Source: an uncultured bacterium (GTDB taxonomy: Bacteria; Bacillota; Clostridia; Oscillospirales; Oscillospiraceae). Taken from it: a stretch of DNA of 56,310 nucleotides. This document shows positions 48,912 through 56,310 of this stretch, piece by piece. The position numbers and the translations under genes are program-made. Every line of letters starts with the position of its first letter. The stretch's first letter is position 1. Under the pieces are notes generated by a model. That model was not told where the DNA came from. It saw only the letters and a list, made by a program, of their open reading frames with translations, and made no database searches. The stretch spans positions 1-56,310 of the forward strand of contig CAMWRX010000010.1 in the NCBI GenBank assembly GCA_947176765.1, written 5' to 3'.

Positions 48912-49955
48912 ATGTTATTTCAAGTTTATGGCGACGGCGCGGGCTGGCAATTGCTGGGCTGGCTGCTGGTGTTCGTGGGGCTGATCCTGGCCAACGAGTT
49001 CTCCCGCCGCAGCAAACTGGGCGGCATCGTCTGCTTCCTGGCCATTCCCGCTGTGCTCACCGTGTACTTCATCGCCATCTACGTCTGTGCCGCAATGGGC
49101 ATGGACTGGGCGCTGAACAACCAGACCTACACCAACATGAACAGCTGGTTCCACTACGCCAAGCTGTACGCCGCCACGGCGGGATGCATCGGCTTCATGA
49201 TGCTCAAGTACAAGTGGAGCATCGGCAAGACCGAATGGTTCAAGGTGTTCCCCTTCGTCATCGTGGCCATCAACATCCTCATCGCCGTGGTCAGCGACTT
49301 CGAGTCCGGCGTCAGGGGCCTGATGTCCCTGGCCCAGAACGGCGACCGCTGGTGGCTGTCCAGCGAGAACGTGTGGCTGTACGGCGGCTGGTGGAACTGG
49401 GTCAACGGCATCGCGGGCATCCTGAACATCTTCTGCATGACCGGCTGGTGGGGCATCTACAGCTCCAAGAAGCATGACGATATGCTGTGGCCGGACATGA
49501 CTGTCCTGTTTATCGTGGCTTACGACCTGTGGAACTTCGAGTATACCTACAACAACCTGCCCACCCATGCCTGGTACTGCGGCCTGGCCCTGCTGCTGGC
49601 TCCCACCTTTGCCAACGCCCTGTGGAACAAGGGTGGCTGGATTCAGAACCGGGCCAACACCCTGGCCATGTGGTGTATGTTCGCCCAGGTGTTCCCCCTG
49701 TTCCAGGACGCCAGCCGTTTCTCCGTGATCCCCGTGCTGTACACCGACGGCGTGATGAACGCCGCCGTCCGTCCCACCGGCGCCGACCCCACCATGCAGG
49801 GTGTGGTGGCTGTGCTGGCCCTGGCGGCCAACGTGATTGTGCTGGGCATCATCATTAAGCGCTCCATCGAGCAGAAGAAGAACCCGTACAAGAACGAAAT
49901 CTTTACCGATCAGAAGGACTTCCAGCTCGCCATGGCGCGGGCCGACGGCAAGTAA
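48912..49955 (+). CDS. DUF5692-like membrane protein
   Basis: 347 residues, about nine hydrophobic segments with many aromatic residues (WLLVFVGLILANEFSRRSKL, WWLSSENVWLYGGWWNWVNG). Its family appears to be DUF5692, an uncharacterised membrane protein family. Several His and Trp residues lie in the loops, but no heme or metal motif is convincing. It follows hypA by 51 bases after a GGAGG site, so it is probably in the same operon. Its function is unknown; it could be a membrane partner of the oxidoreductase. Confidence 0.6.
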   Translation: MLFQVYGDGAGWQLLGWLLVFVGLILANEFSRRSKLGGIVCFLAIPAVLTVYFIAIYVCAAMGMDWALNNQTYTNMNSWFHYAKLYAATAGCIGFMMLKYKWSIGKTEWFKVFPFVIVAINILIAVVSDFESGVRGLMSLAQNGDRWWLSSENVWLYGGWWNWVNGIAGILNIFCMTGWWGIYSSKKHDDMLWPDMTVLFIVAYDLWNFEYTYNNLPTHAWYCGLALLLAPTFANALWNKGGWIQNRANTLAMWCMFAQVFPLFQDASRFSVIPVLYTDGVMNAAVRPTGADPTMQGVVAVLALAANVIVLGIIIKRSIEQKKNPYKNEIFTDQKDFQLAMARADGK

Positions 49956-50002
49956 TTCTTAGACCAGTGGCCGTTTCGCAAAATACTTTTCCTGCGTTGG
50001 AC

Positions 50003-50039
50003 CAAGATAAAGGACTGCCAAAGGCAGTCCTTTATCTTG
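50003..50039 (+). terminator. Long hairpin ending the hyp operon
   Basis: A perfect 17-bp stem (50003-50019 with 50023-50039) with a loop of only AAA. Its 3' arm is T-rich, as in a terminator. No other gene is convincing in 49956-50244. Confidence 0.7.
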
Positions 50040-50167
50040 CGTTCGACGAGCTGTGGCCTCTTCTGCGTTTCGACATTTCACTACTCGGGCCAGCAAAACC
50101 GCCCCTGCACAATTTTCTGCCGCAATACGGCTCCGATTTTGCGGCGCAGCTGATTAACATTTAAGCC

Positions 50168-50195
50168 CCATACCTGTCTACATCGACAGGTATGG
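50168..50195. terminator. Hairpin after the HD/ATPase gene
   Basis: CCATACCTGTC (50168-50178) pairs with 50185-50195. It lies 50 bases past the stop of the minus-strand gene at 50245. The T tail is weak in both directions, so a processing or repeat function is possible. Confidence 0.45.
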
Positions 50196-50244
50196 CGGAG
50201 TTTCACTATACTGCGGCAGCGTAAGCTCCGCACGGAAAAAAGAG

Positions 50245-53200
50245 TCATTCTTTAGACATCACATCGTAGTATTCCTCAATCAGCTGCTTATAAGCAGCGC
50301 TGACCTCTTTCTTTGAGGCGGATTCCGGCTGACGGGAGTGCTCAAGCACGTAGTTCACCACATTGGGGAAGGTCTTTGACGTCATAATCCGCTGCACAAA
50401 ACGCTCCTTGGACAGCCCAGTCCGCAAAGCGGCTTCTTCCCGGGTGAAGGGGGCCAGGATATAGTAACATCGGCATATTCCTGTTCCTGGATGCGGAATG
50501 ACACTGGGAAGACTCTTTACCGCAAGCGCTTCGTAGCCTTTAAAAGCAATGATAGCACGACGCTTGGCGGAGGGGTGCTTTGGGAGAGCGAACCTGCTGG
50601 ATTCTAGCCACGGAATGTATTTGCTGAGCCCTTGCAGCATAGCAGACCTGGTAACATCGCTGATATGGGGCAGCGTATCTTCCTCGGCCATCGCGTAAAG
50701 GGTTGACTGTTGGTCCGGCAAAAGCTGTATGTCACGCAGGAAAAAATCATTATAGGAAAAAGGAGCGGCTCCATCATGTATAATCTTCAAATTTCCCAGT
50801 CCTGCTTGGGTGAGTTTGGAACAAATGTCGGGATAATTTGTAGACCAGCTGGAAGGATAGTTTGGATCTTTATAGTAGTAAAAGTCAAGCAAGGAAGGAA
50901 TCACATTGCGCAGCAGGTCAGTTCTGTATGCAAAAGATCCGTGTTCATTTTTGGATAAAACAACTATCTCATTGGGAATCAAATCAATCATGCTTTGCGG
51001 AATCTGAGATCGCTCTTTTTGATCACAGCAGCACCAGAAAATATAAGGAGAAAACGCACCACCATCTTGGCACATAGCGATATGCTGTTCCGGTGAGGTG
51101 GAACGCAGGCGCTCAAAGATACATTCTTTGTAAATCTGAAGTAATTCATTGTTAATTTTGTACACTTGTTTCATGCCCGCAGTGGACAAGCGGGATCGAT
51201 CCAGCGACAAGACACTCTTCGTATCCAATCCGTATATATCCAGTAAAATAGTCTGAAAACCTACTGATTGTTTCAACGCAACTCCCTTAAAATAGAGAGT
51301 GCTTGATGAAGGGCCATCCTCATCCTCCATATGAAATTCACCGTAGGAGAAAGTTTTAGTATCCCATATGCGAATCCGACTGCAATCTTCACATAAAGAA
51401 AAATAATACCGATCTTTCCAAAATTGCCATGTCTCTATGTCGACATCACTACAGACAGGAAGCAGTTCCATCTGGTCCGAATTGTCCAGGTAATTTTCTG
51501 TACGGGATACTCGCAAAGGAAACATGGATTTTCCACAGTCGTTGTAGATGGCCTCCCAAATTTGGGCCTCGCCGGAGTAATCCTCGTCTGCCATGGGGTC
51601 ATAATGCTGCTCCATATAGCCGCTGTTAAGGTAAGACACTTTAGGCAGGCGGCAGCGGACGCGGATTGTGGTCCCTCTGGGGAGAGGCGCTTCCGCTCTT
51701 TGCAGCTGGAGGTGGCCGCCGAGGCGGTTGGTGTGGACAACGGCATGGAAGGAGTCGGTGCCAGTGCCGGTGTCGATCTCAAACTGGTTGGACACCAAGA
51801 AGATGGACTGAAGTCCCACCCCAAAGCCGGCAGTGGGACGCAGCCAACTGGGCATGGACCGGATGTCCTCCTGAATCTGCCGGGATCCGGAATTACTGGT
51901 TCCAACGTTGCACATCTGCTTAAAGGTGTCCACTGAGATGCCGGTTCCGCGGTCGATGATTTCTACTTGGATGACCCCGTCCTCCAAGGTAGAGAGCCGG
52001 ACATGGATGGGATAGCACTCGTAAATCTTTCGATCCAGTTCATAGGGCTGGAGGGCGGACAGGTCGGTCTTGTCCACCCAGGCGCGGTAGTTTCCAGAGG
52101 CCAGATCCCGCCAGAGCTGGAGCTTGGAGGCGTCCATGGCGTTCTGGATCAGCTCGCGGACAAACACCATGCGGTCCCTGTAGATGTTGGAGCCCTCAAT
52201 GATCTGAAAGGCCCTTTCCTGAGAAATCTCAAAGCGCAGGCCGGCAACGCCCTCGATATCTGGGGTGCCGTTGATCAGCAGCTCTTTACGGTCAAAGCGT
52301 GGGGCGTAGCCGCCCAGCTGGCTGGGCGCGATTTGGGACCAGTGTTTGGTGAGGAAATCCACCTCCTCCTCCAACCAGGTCACAAAGTTTCTGGTCTCCA
52401 GGTAAGCGCGGGAGTCGGGGCAGTCGCTGCGGAACTGAATCTGGGAAGGGGTCACCAGCAGGTGGGTGGTGGCCTCGTGCTTCTCCCTGTGGGGGACCGA
52501 GGTCTCGGGCAGACCGCCGAAAGCGGCTTCGCAGGCGGTATTGAAGCGCCCGTTATCGATGTCCAGCAGGTCGCCGAGGCGCAGAAAGGCGGCCACAAAT
52601 CTGGGGTGGGCGTAGTCGGAACCCGCGCCGTCCGTTTGGTAATCCAGGTCTAAAAGCTCGGAGCGGGGCGCGGTGTGGATTTCGCAGATGCGGGCCAGGA
52701 GCTTTAAAATGCGGGGCTGAATCAGGCCGCTGTGGCCCAGGTCGAGGCGGAGGTCCGCGGGAGTGGTGTGGATATAAGCTTTGGACATCTGGGCGTGGCG
52801 GCTGCGGAAGTACTCCGCGTTGATTAGATTGACATACCGATGGGTCCTCAGCGGCCACACGGAGGCATCCCCAGGGTTGTCCGGGTCCTGAATAAAAGCG
52901 GCCGCATCGCGCAGCTCGCGGTCGGGAGAGTTGGCCAGCGCAGCCAGGAACTCCTGGAACTCCGGCGACTCCCATACCGTTTTGATCTGTTCCCAGCGGA
53001 TCACCATGCCAAGGTCGTGGGCGTAGGCAGCGTGGAGCAGAAGCCAGGTGTCGGTGGGGGACAGCTGCTGAATCCGGTCGCCCAGCAGCATTTCGATTTT
53101 GGAGACCACGGTCTCAGCGTGACTGGCATCGTGCATGCTGAAATGGGGGTAGTGCACCACAACGCTTTTCAGCTTGTCCGCGCAGGCGTTTCGGTTGAGC

Positions 53201-53283
53201 GACCAGGTGGAGTAGAGACTGGTATACTCCGGGTGCTCACGGCACAGCGCATTTAGATGAGCATCTAGCTTATATTCGTTCAT
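50245..53283 (-). CDS. HD-domain / Hsp90-type (GHKL) ATPase protein
   Basis: 1012 residues. The start at 53283 has AGGAGG eight bases upstream. The N-terminal ~310 residues form an HD-type metal phosphohydrolase: HFSMHDASHAETV (His51, Asp52, His55), HAAYAHDLGM (His84, His89, Asp90), and FLRLGDLLDIDNGR. Then a GHKL ATPase: N-box ELIQNAMDASK (377-387), G1 IIDRGTGIS (442-450), G2 AGFGVGLQSIF, and G3 GTTIRVRCR. About 400 C-terminal residues have no clear domain. This HD plus Hsp90-like ATPase architecture recurs in bacterial conflict and stress proteins, so anti-phage defence is a fair guess but not shown. It is a stand-alone gene. Confidence 0.82.
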   Translation of the reverse strand: MNEYKLDAHLNALCREHPEYTSLYSTWSLNRNACADKLKSVVVHYPHFSMHDASHAETVVSKIEMLLGDRIQQLSPTDTWLLLHAAYAHDLGMVIRWEQIKTVWESPEFQEFLAALANSPDRELRDAAAFIQDPDNPGDASVWPLRTHRYVNLINAEYFRSRHAQMSKAYIHTTPADLRLDLGHSGLIQPRILKLLARICEIHTAPRSELLDLDYQTDGAGSDYAHPRFVAAFLRLGDLLDIDNGRFNTACEAAFGGLPETSVPHREKHEATTHLLVTPSQIQFRSDCPDSRAYLETRNFVTWLEEEVDFLTKHWSQIAPSQLGGYAPRFDRKELLINGTPDIEGVAGLRFEISQERAFQIIEGSNIYRDRMVFVRELIQNAMDASKLQLWRDLASGNYRAWVDKTDLSALQPYELDRKIYECYPIHVRLSTLEDGVIQVEIIDRGTGISVDTFKQMCNVGTSNSGSRQIQEDIRSMPSWLRPTAGFGVGLQSIFLVSNQFEIDTGTGTDSFHAVVHTNRLGGHLQLQRAEAPLPRGTTIRVRCRLPKVSYLNSGYMEQHYDPMADEDYSGEAQIWEAIYNDCGKSMFPLRVSRTENYLDNSDQMELLPVCSDVDIETWQFWKDRYYFSLCEDCSRIRIWDTKTFSYGEFHMEDEDGPSSSTLYFKGVALKQSVGFQTILLDIYGLDTKSVLSLDRSRLSTAGMKQVYKINNELLQIYKECIFERLRSTSPEQHIAMCQDGGAFSPYIFWCCCDQKERSQIPQSMIDLIPNEIVVLSKNEHGSFAYRTDLLRNVIPSLLDFYYYKDPNYPSSWSTNYPDICSKLTQAGLGNLKIIHDGAAPFSYNDFFLRDIQLLPDQQSTLYAMAEEDTLPHISDVTRSAMLQGLSKYIPWLESSRFALPKHPSAKRRAIIAFKGYEALAVKSLPSVIPHPGTGICRCYYILAPFTREEAALRTGLSKERFVQRIMTSKTFPNVVNYVLEHSRQPESASKKEVSAAYKQLIEEYYDVMSKE

Positions 53284-53429
53284 AAAACCATCCTCCTTTG
53301 AACGGCGGGATTTGAACTCACACATCCGCCATTTCCACACCCAAGTCTGAGCAATCTCTCGGAGATGAACTCGCCCATGCGGAACGGCATTTCGCGGGGA
53401 ACAGTTGATGAAGTTATTTTATCCTTTCA

Positions 53430-54470
53430 TCAGATATCCAGCACATAAGCCAAAATCAAATTGGTCGTGTTGACCAGGCCGTCGATGTGGGTCCGCTCCA
53501 TGCCGTGGCTGCAGTAAACGGCCATGCCGAACGCTCCGGCTTTCAGGTTATTGCCGGCCTTTAGGGCAGCGTTTGCGTCTGTGCCGTAGCGATAGAAAAT
53601 ATCCACCGCATAGTCCAGTTCCGCCCGTTTCGCCTGCTCGATCAAGCGGCTGGTCAGCTCATAATCATAAGGCGTTGAATTGTCTTTCGCGCAGATGCTG
53701 ACGGCAAATTCATTTCCGTTATAGTCCGGGCCGATGAGGCCGATATCCACAGCGACAAACTCAGAAACCTCCGGCGGGACATAGGTGCCGCCGAGGCCGA
53801 TTTCCTCATAATGCGGAAACGCCAGGATCGTGCGGTACTTTGGCTTCATCTGATGTTCCGTCAGATATTTCAGCATCGCAAAGGTACAGGCCACCGCCGC
53901 CTTGTCATCAATGAAACGGGATTTCAAAAAGCCGTTCTCCGTATACTGACACCCCGGATCAATGGAGACCATATCCCCGTGCTGAATGCCGAGGGCCAGG
54001 ACATCCTCCCGCTTTTTTATCTTTTCATCCAGAATAATCATCATATTCGTCTCGTCCCGGCTCAGAGTCCTGGCATCGTCAAACACATGAACCGAGTGGG
54101 ACTGGCAGGTCAGAAGCCCCGTGTATTCTTTCCCGTCCCTGGTATGCACCGTTACGGTGGCGCCCTCAGCGCTGCTGAAATTCATGCCGCCAAGCTGACG
54201 GACGCGGATCATGCCGTCAGCGTCAATCCGGCGGACGATCATGCCAATGGTGTCCAGGTGGGCGCCGACCATGACCGTTTTGGAGTTGTCCTCGCCCTCC
54301 AGGGTTATGTAGGCCGTCTGTTTATTGTCGTAAGTGACCTTATGTCCAAACATTCCAGCATAGCGCTCTACCACCGGGTTTACCTTCACATAATATCCCA
54401 CCGGGCTTGGCGCGTTCACAAAGGCTTTAAAGCAATCTACAAGAAATTGTTTATCAATCTCATACTTCAT
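53430..54470 (-). CDS. M42-family metallo-aminopeptidase
   Basis: 346 residues. The M42 zinc/cobalt ligands are in place: GAHLDTIGM, FIDDKAAVACTFAM, HYEEIGLGG, VAVDIG, and SHGMERTHIDG near the end. Members form dodecameric tetrahedral aminopeptidases acting on peptides, or acetyl-lysine deacetylases. The N-terminus (FLVDCFKAFVNAPSPVGYY) fits the family. AGGAGGG precedes the ATG. It is a single-gene unit with its own promoter. Confidence 0.92.
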   Translation of the reverse strand: MKYEIDKQFLVDCFKAFVNAPSPVGYYVKVNPVVERYAGMFGHKVTYDNKQTAYITLEGEDNSKTVMVGAHLDTIGMIVRRIDADGMIRVRQLGGMNFSSAEGATVTVHTRDGKEYTGLLTCQSHSVHVFDDARTLSRDETNMMIILDEKIKKREDVLALGIQHGDMVSIDPGCQYTENGFLKSRFIDDKAAVACTFAMLKYLTEHQMKPKYRTILAFPHYEEIGLGGTYVPPEVSEFVAVDIGLIGPDYNGNEFAVSICAKDNSTPYDYELTSRLIEQAKRAELDYAVDIFYRYGTDANAALKAGNNLKAGAFGMAVYCSHGMERTHIDGLVNTTNLILAYVLDI

Positions 54471-54495
54471 AAAAATCCCTCCTATTTTACCGATA

Positions 54496-54524
54496 GTTTA
54501 ACACAAAGCCTGTTCAAGTACAAG
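54496..54524 (-). promoter_or_regulatory. Promoter of the M42 peptidase
   Basis: On the minus strand, TTGTAC (54524-54519), a 17-base spacer and TAAACT (54501-54496), about 26 bases before the ATG at 54470. It is divergent from the ABC binding protein's promoter. Confidence 0.55.
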
Positions 54525-54670
54525 CAAGGGCCATCTAAAATTTCCAATCAGTTTGGCTGTTTTCCAAACTGACCGGGCGGAAGGCCCGCCGTTATCTGGT
54601 CATATCTTACAAAAACAGACGGCTGCTTTTTTGCAATCTTCCGATTTTTGCGTTTATAACCAGATTTCTC

Positions 54671-54739
54671 TTGCGTCTTAAAAAAAATCTTGTTATGATA
54701 GTTTCAGTTATACTGAAAACGATTCCGATAGCGTTTCCA
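54671..54739 (+). promoter_or_regulatory. Promoter and cre-like operator of the ABC binding protein
   Basis: TTGCGT (54671-54676), a 17-base spacer and TATGAT (54694-54699). Just downstream, TGAAAACG (54714-54721) and CGTTTCCA (54732-54739) form an inverted pair 10 bases apart, each resembling half of a catabolite-responsive element (TGNAANCG). This is typical of LacI/CcpA control of a sugar transporter. The rest of 54471-54785 has a small hairpin at 54549-54571 and no gene. Confidence 0.65.
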
Positions 54740-54785
54740 GTGTAGCTGTTAAGCCTAGCAAAATTTTTATTTGGAGGACAATGAA

Positions 54786-56144
54786 ATGAAAGCATCCAAA
54801 AAGATCCTTGCCCTGGCTCTGAGCGCGATCATGATCCTGGCTCTGTTGGCCGGCTGCAGCAAGAGCGCCGACAAGCCCAGCGACTCCCCCGCGGGCAACA
54901 CCCAGTCCGGCACCGAGGCCAGTGAGCCCGTCGGCGACACCCCCTCCGGTGAGGGCCGCGTCTACTGGCTCAACTTCAAGCCCGAGCTGGAAGAGACCGC
55001 CCAGAAGCTGGCTGAGACCTACACCGCCAAGACCGGCGTGCCCGTGAAGGTCATCACCGCCGCCTCCGGCACCTACAGCCAGACCCTGAACGCCGAGATG
55101 GGCAAGTCCGAGGCCCCCACCATCTTCGTGGTGGGCAACCAGGCCGGCGTGCGCGACTGGGCCGACTACGCCCTGGATCTGCGGGGCACCGCCATCGAGG
55201 CCGAGCTGAACACCGACGCCTACAACCTCTATGACGAGAGTGGCAAGCTGGTTTCCATCGGCTACTGCTATGAGTGCTATGGCATCATCGTCAACCCCGA
55301 CCTGATCGAGGCCGCTGGTCACACCATGGACGAGATCAAGAACTTTGACGGCCTGAAGGCCGTGGCCGAGGACATCCACGCCCGCGCCGCCGAGCTGGGC
55401 TTCGATGCCTTCAGCTCCTCCGACATGGACGACTCCTCCTCCTGGCGCTTCACCGGCCACATGGCCAACCTGGAGTACTACTACGAGCAGGAGGGCAGCA
55501 CCTGGACCGAGTGCCCCGCCACCATCTCCGGCAAGTACATGGACAACTTCAAGAACCTGTATGACCTGTGCATCAACAACAGCCTGACCGCTCCCACCGA
55601 CCTGTCCGTGGGCGGCCACGACGCTGAGGGCGAGTTCAAATCCGGCAAGGCCGCCTTCTTCATCAACGGCTCCTGGGAGTACGCCGCTGTCTCCGGCGAC
55701 GTGCCCAACGCCACCATGATCCCCTACTACTGCGGCGTGTCCGGCGAGGAGAAGGCCGGTCTGAACTGCGGCACTGAGAACTGCTGGGCCATCAACTCCC
55801 AGGTCTCCGAGGCCGACCAGAAGGCCTCCATCGACTTCATGGTGTGGCTGGTCAGCGATCCCGAGGCTGCCGGTCAGATGGTGGAGCAGCTGGGCGTCCT
55901 TCCCTATAAGAACGCCCCCGAGTCCACCAACGGCTTCCTGGCCGATGCTGCCCAGTACACCGCCAACGGCTGCTACGTCATGAACTGGGCCACCAACTAT
56001 CAGCCCAACGTGGACGAGTACCGCGCCGCCCTGGTGTCCGCCCTGAACGCCTACAACGCCGACCAGTCCGACGCCAACTGGGAGAACGTCCGCATCGCCT
56101 TCGTGGACGGCTGGGCCGCCCAGTATCAGGCCGTCAACGGCTAA
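54786..56144 (+). CDS. ABC transporter substrate-binding lipoprotein (carbohydrate type)
   Basis: 452 residues. The lipoprotein signal ends in LLAGCSKS (Cys24), then a ~25-residue linker, then a family-1 solute-binding fold: VYWLNFKPELEETAQKLAET, PTIFVVGNQAGVRDWADYAL, YCYECYGIIVNPDLIEAAGH, AAFFINGSWEYAAVSGDV and the closing VRIAFVDGWAAQYQAVNG. It binds a sugar or oligosaccharide outside the cell for an ABC importer whose membrane and ATPase parts are likely beyond the window's edge. GGAGG precedes the ATG at 54786. Confidence 0.92.
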   Translation: MKASKKILALALSAIMILALLAGCSKSADKPSDSPAGNTQSGTEASEPVGDTPSGEGRVYWLNFKPELEETAQKLAETYTAKTGVPVKVITAASGTYSQTLNAEMGKSEAPTIFVVGNQAGVRDWADYALDLRGTAIEAELNTDAYNLYDESGKLVSIGYCYECYGIIVNPDLIEAAGHTMDEIKNFDGLKAVAEDIHARAAELGFDAFSSSDMDDSSSWRFTGHMANLEYYYEQEGSTWTECPATISGKYMDNFKNLYDLCINNSLTAPTDLSVGGHDAEGEFKSGKAAFFINGSWEYAAVSGDVPNATMIPYYCGVSGEEKAGLNCGTENCWAINSQVSEADQKASIDFMVWLVSDPEAAGQMVEQLGVLPYKNAPESTNGFLADAAQYTANGCYVMNWATNYQPNVDEYRAALVSALNAYNADQSDANWENVRIAFVDGWAAQYQAVNG

Positions 56145-56178
56145 GCATCCTCTCACTCCGGTTTAGACAGATTAATGT

Positions 56179-56310
56179 GGTGGGGGGGGGGGGGGGGGGG
56201 CGCCCCCCCCCTTTTCAGTACGCCCCAAAACGGGGGGGGGGCAGTGGGGGGGGTGGGTGACCGCGCCCCAAAAAAGTAAGGGCTCAGGGTTTACAAGAAA
56301 AAGAAAAAAA
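56179..56310. other. Low-complexity contig end
   Basis: Runs of 20 or more G and 8-10 C or G, then a purine-rich tail ending in A7. This is not plausible genomic sequence and looks like an assembly or sequencing artefact at a contig edge. No gene can be trusted here. Confidence 0.85.

Noticed and set aside
49967-50164. A 65-codon + frame after the DUF5692-like gene
   Set aside because: It runs through the 17-bp terminator hairpin and has no ribosome site or motifs.
53290-53340. A tRNA-like T-arm on the minus strand (GAGTTCAAATCCCGCC) just upstream of the HD/ATPase gene
   Set aside because: Only the T loop resembles a tRNA; the T stem has a mismatch, and I could find no acceptor or anticodon stem. 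It is probably chance or a very old tRNA scrap.

Overview
The window looks like a contig end from a high-GC, low-oxygen gut Clostridia, most probably Oscillospiraceae (Flavonifractor/Lawsonibacter/Oscillibacter type). The reasons are strong AGGAGG ribosome sites, S-layer-homology (SLH) and lipobox surface proteins, many 4Fe-4S and flavin enzymes, Ni-enzyme maturation genes, and remnants of conjugative elements typical of gut Firmicutes. The last ~130 bases are homopolymer-rich and look like poor contig-end sequence. All calls rest on reading the sequence and on remembered family motifs; no search was run.

Layout. 0.1-6.1 kb is housekeeping: an SLH-anchored phosphodiester glycosidase, hemW, a hemolysin-III/PAQR membrane protein and a trmB-GNAT fusion. 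A tRNA-Pro(TGG) sits at 6.29 kb. From 6.67 to ~11.6 kb is a mobile remnant: a 3' fragment of tRNA-Ala(GGC), a large serine recombinase whose stop codon lies inside that fragment, and a coupled amidoligase / gamma-glutamylcyclotransferase / 'virulence-related' / DUF4314 operon. 11.7-15.4 kb is a pentose operon (FucI/AraA-like isomerase, FGGY kinase, AraD). 15.6-16.6 kb holds two strong hairpins and a second mobile remnant with a truncated recombinase.

16.7-27.9 kb is the most unusual part. Two paralogous TetR regulators each head an operon and share a 13-bp operator, TGAC-N5-GTCA. The first operon adds a carboxymuconolactone-decarboxylase/cupin protein. The second, about 9.5 kb, carries an aldo/keto reductase, an internally deleted flavodoxin, four exported flavodoxins (two lipoproteins, one SLH-anchored, one lipoprotein fused to an FGE-sulfatase domain), a DUF4405 cytochrome-b-like membrane protein, a flavin reductase, a DUF362 lipoprotein and a permease. 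I read it as a candidate cell-surface flavin/electron-transfer system.

28-34 kb has a transporter/SDR operon led by a minimal winged-helix regulator, and an M24 peptidase-EutH pair. 34-40 kb has mobile debris, an HxlR regulator and a flavin/ADP-ribosylation operon (FMN split-barrel protein, RibU-like S component, split-barrel-ferredoxin fusion, zinc macrodomain, SirTM sirtuin), followed by a decayed aldo/keto reductase and a YhcG-nuclease remnant. 40-44 kb is a CdaR-glycerate kinase-GntP module. 44-50 kb is a GntR regulator divergent from hypB-oxidoreductase-hypA-DUF5692. 50-53 kb is a very large HD plus Hsp90-type ATPase protein, a possible defence factor. The window ends with an M42 peptidase and a sugar-type ABC binding lipoprotein.
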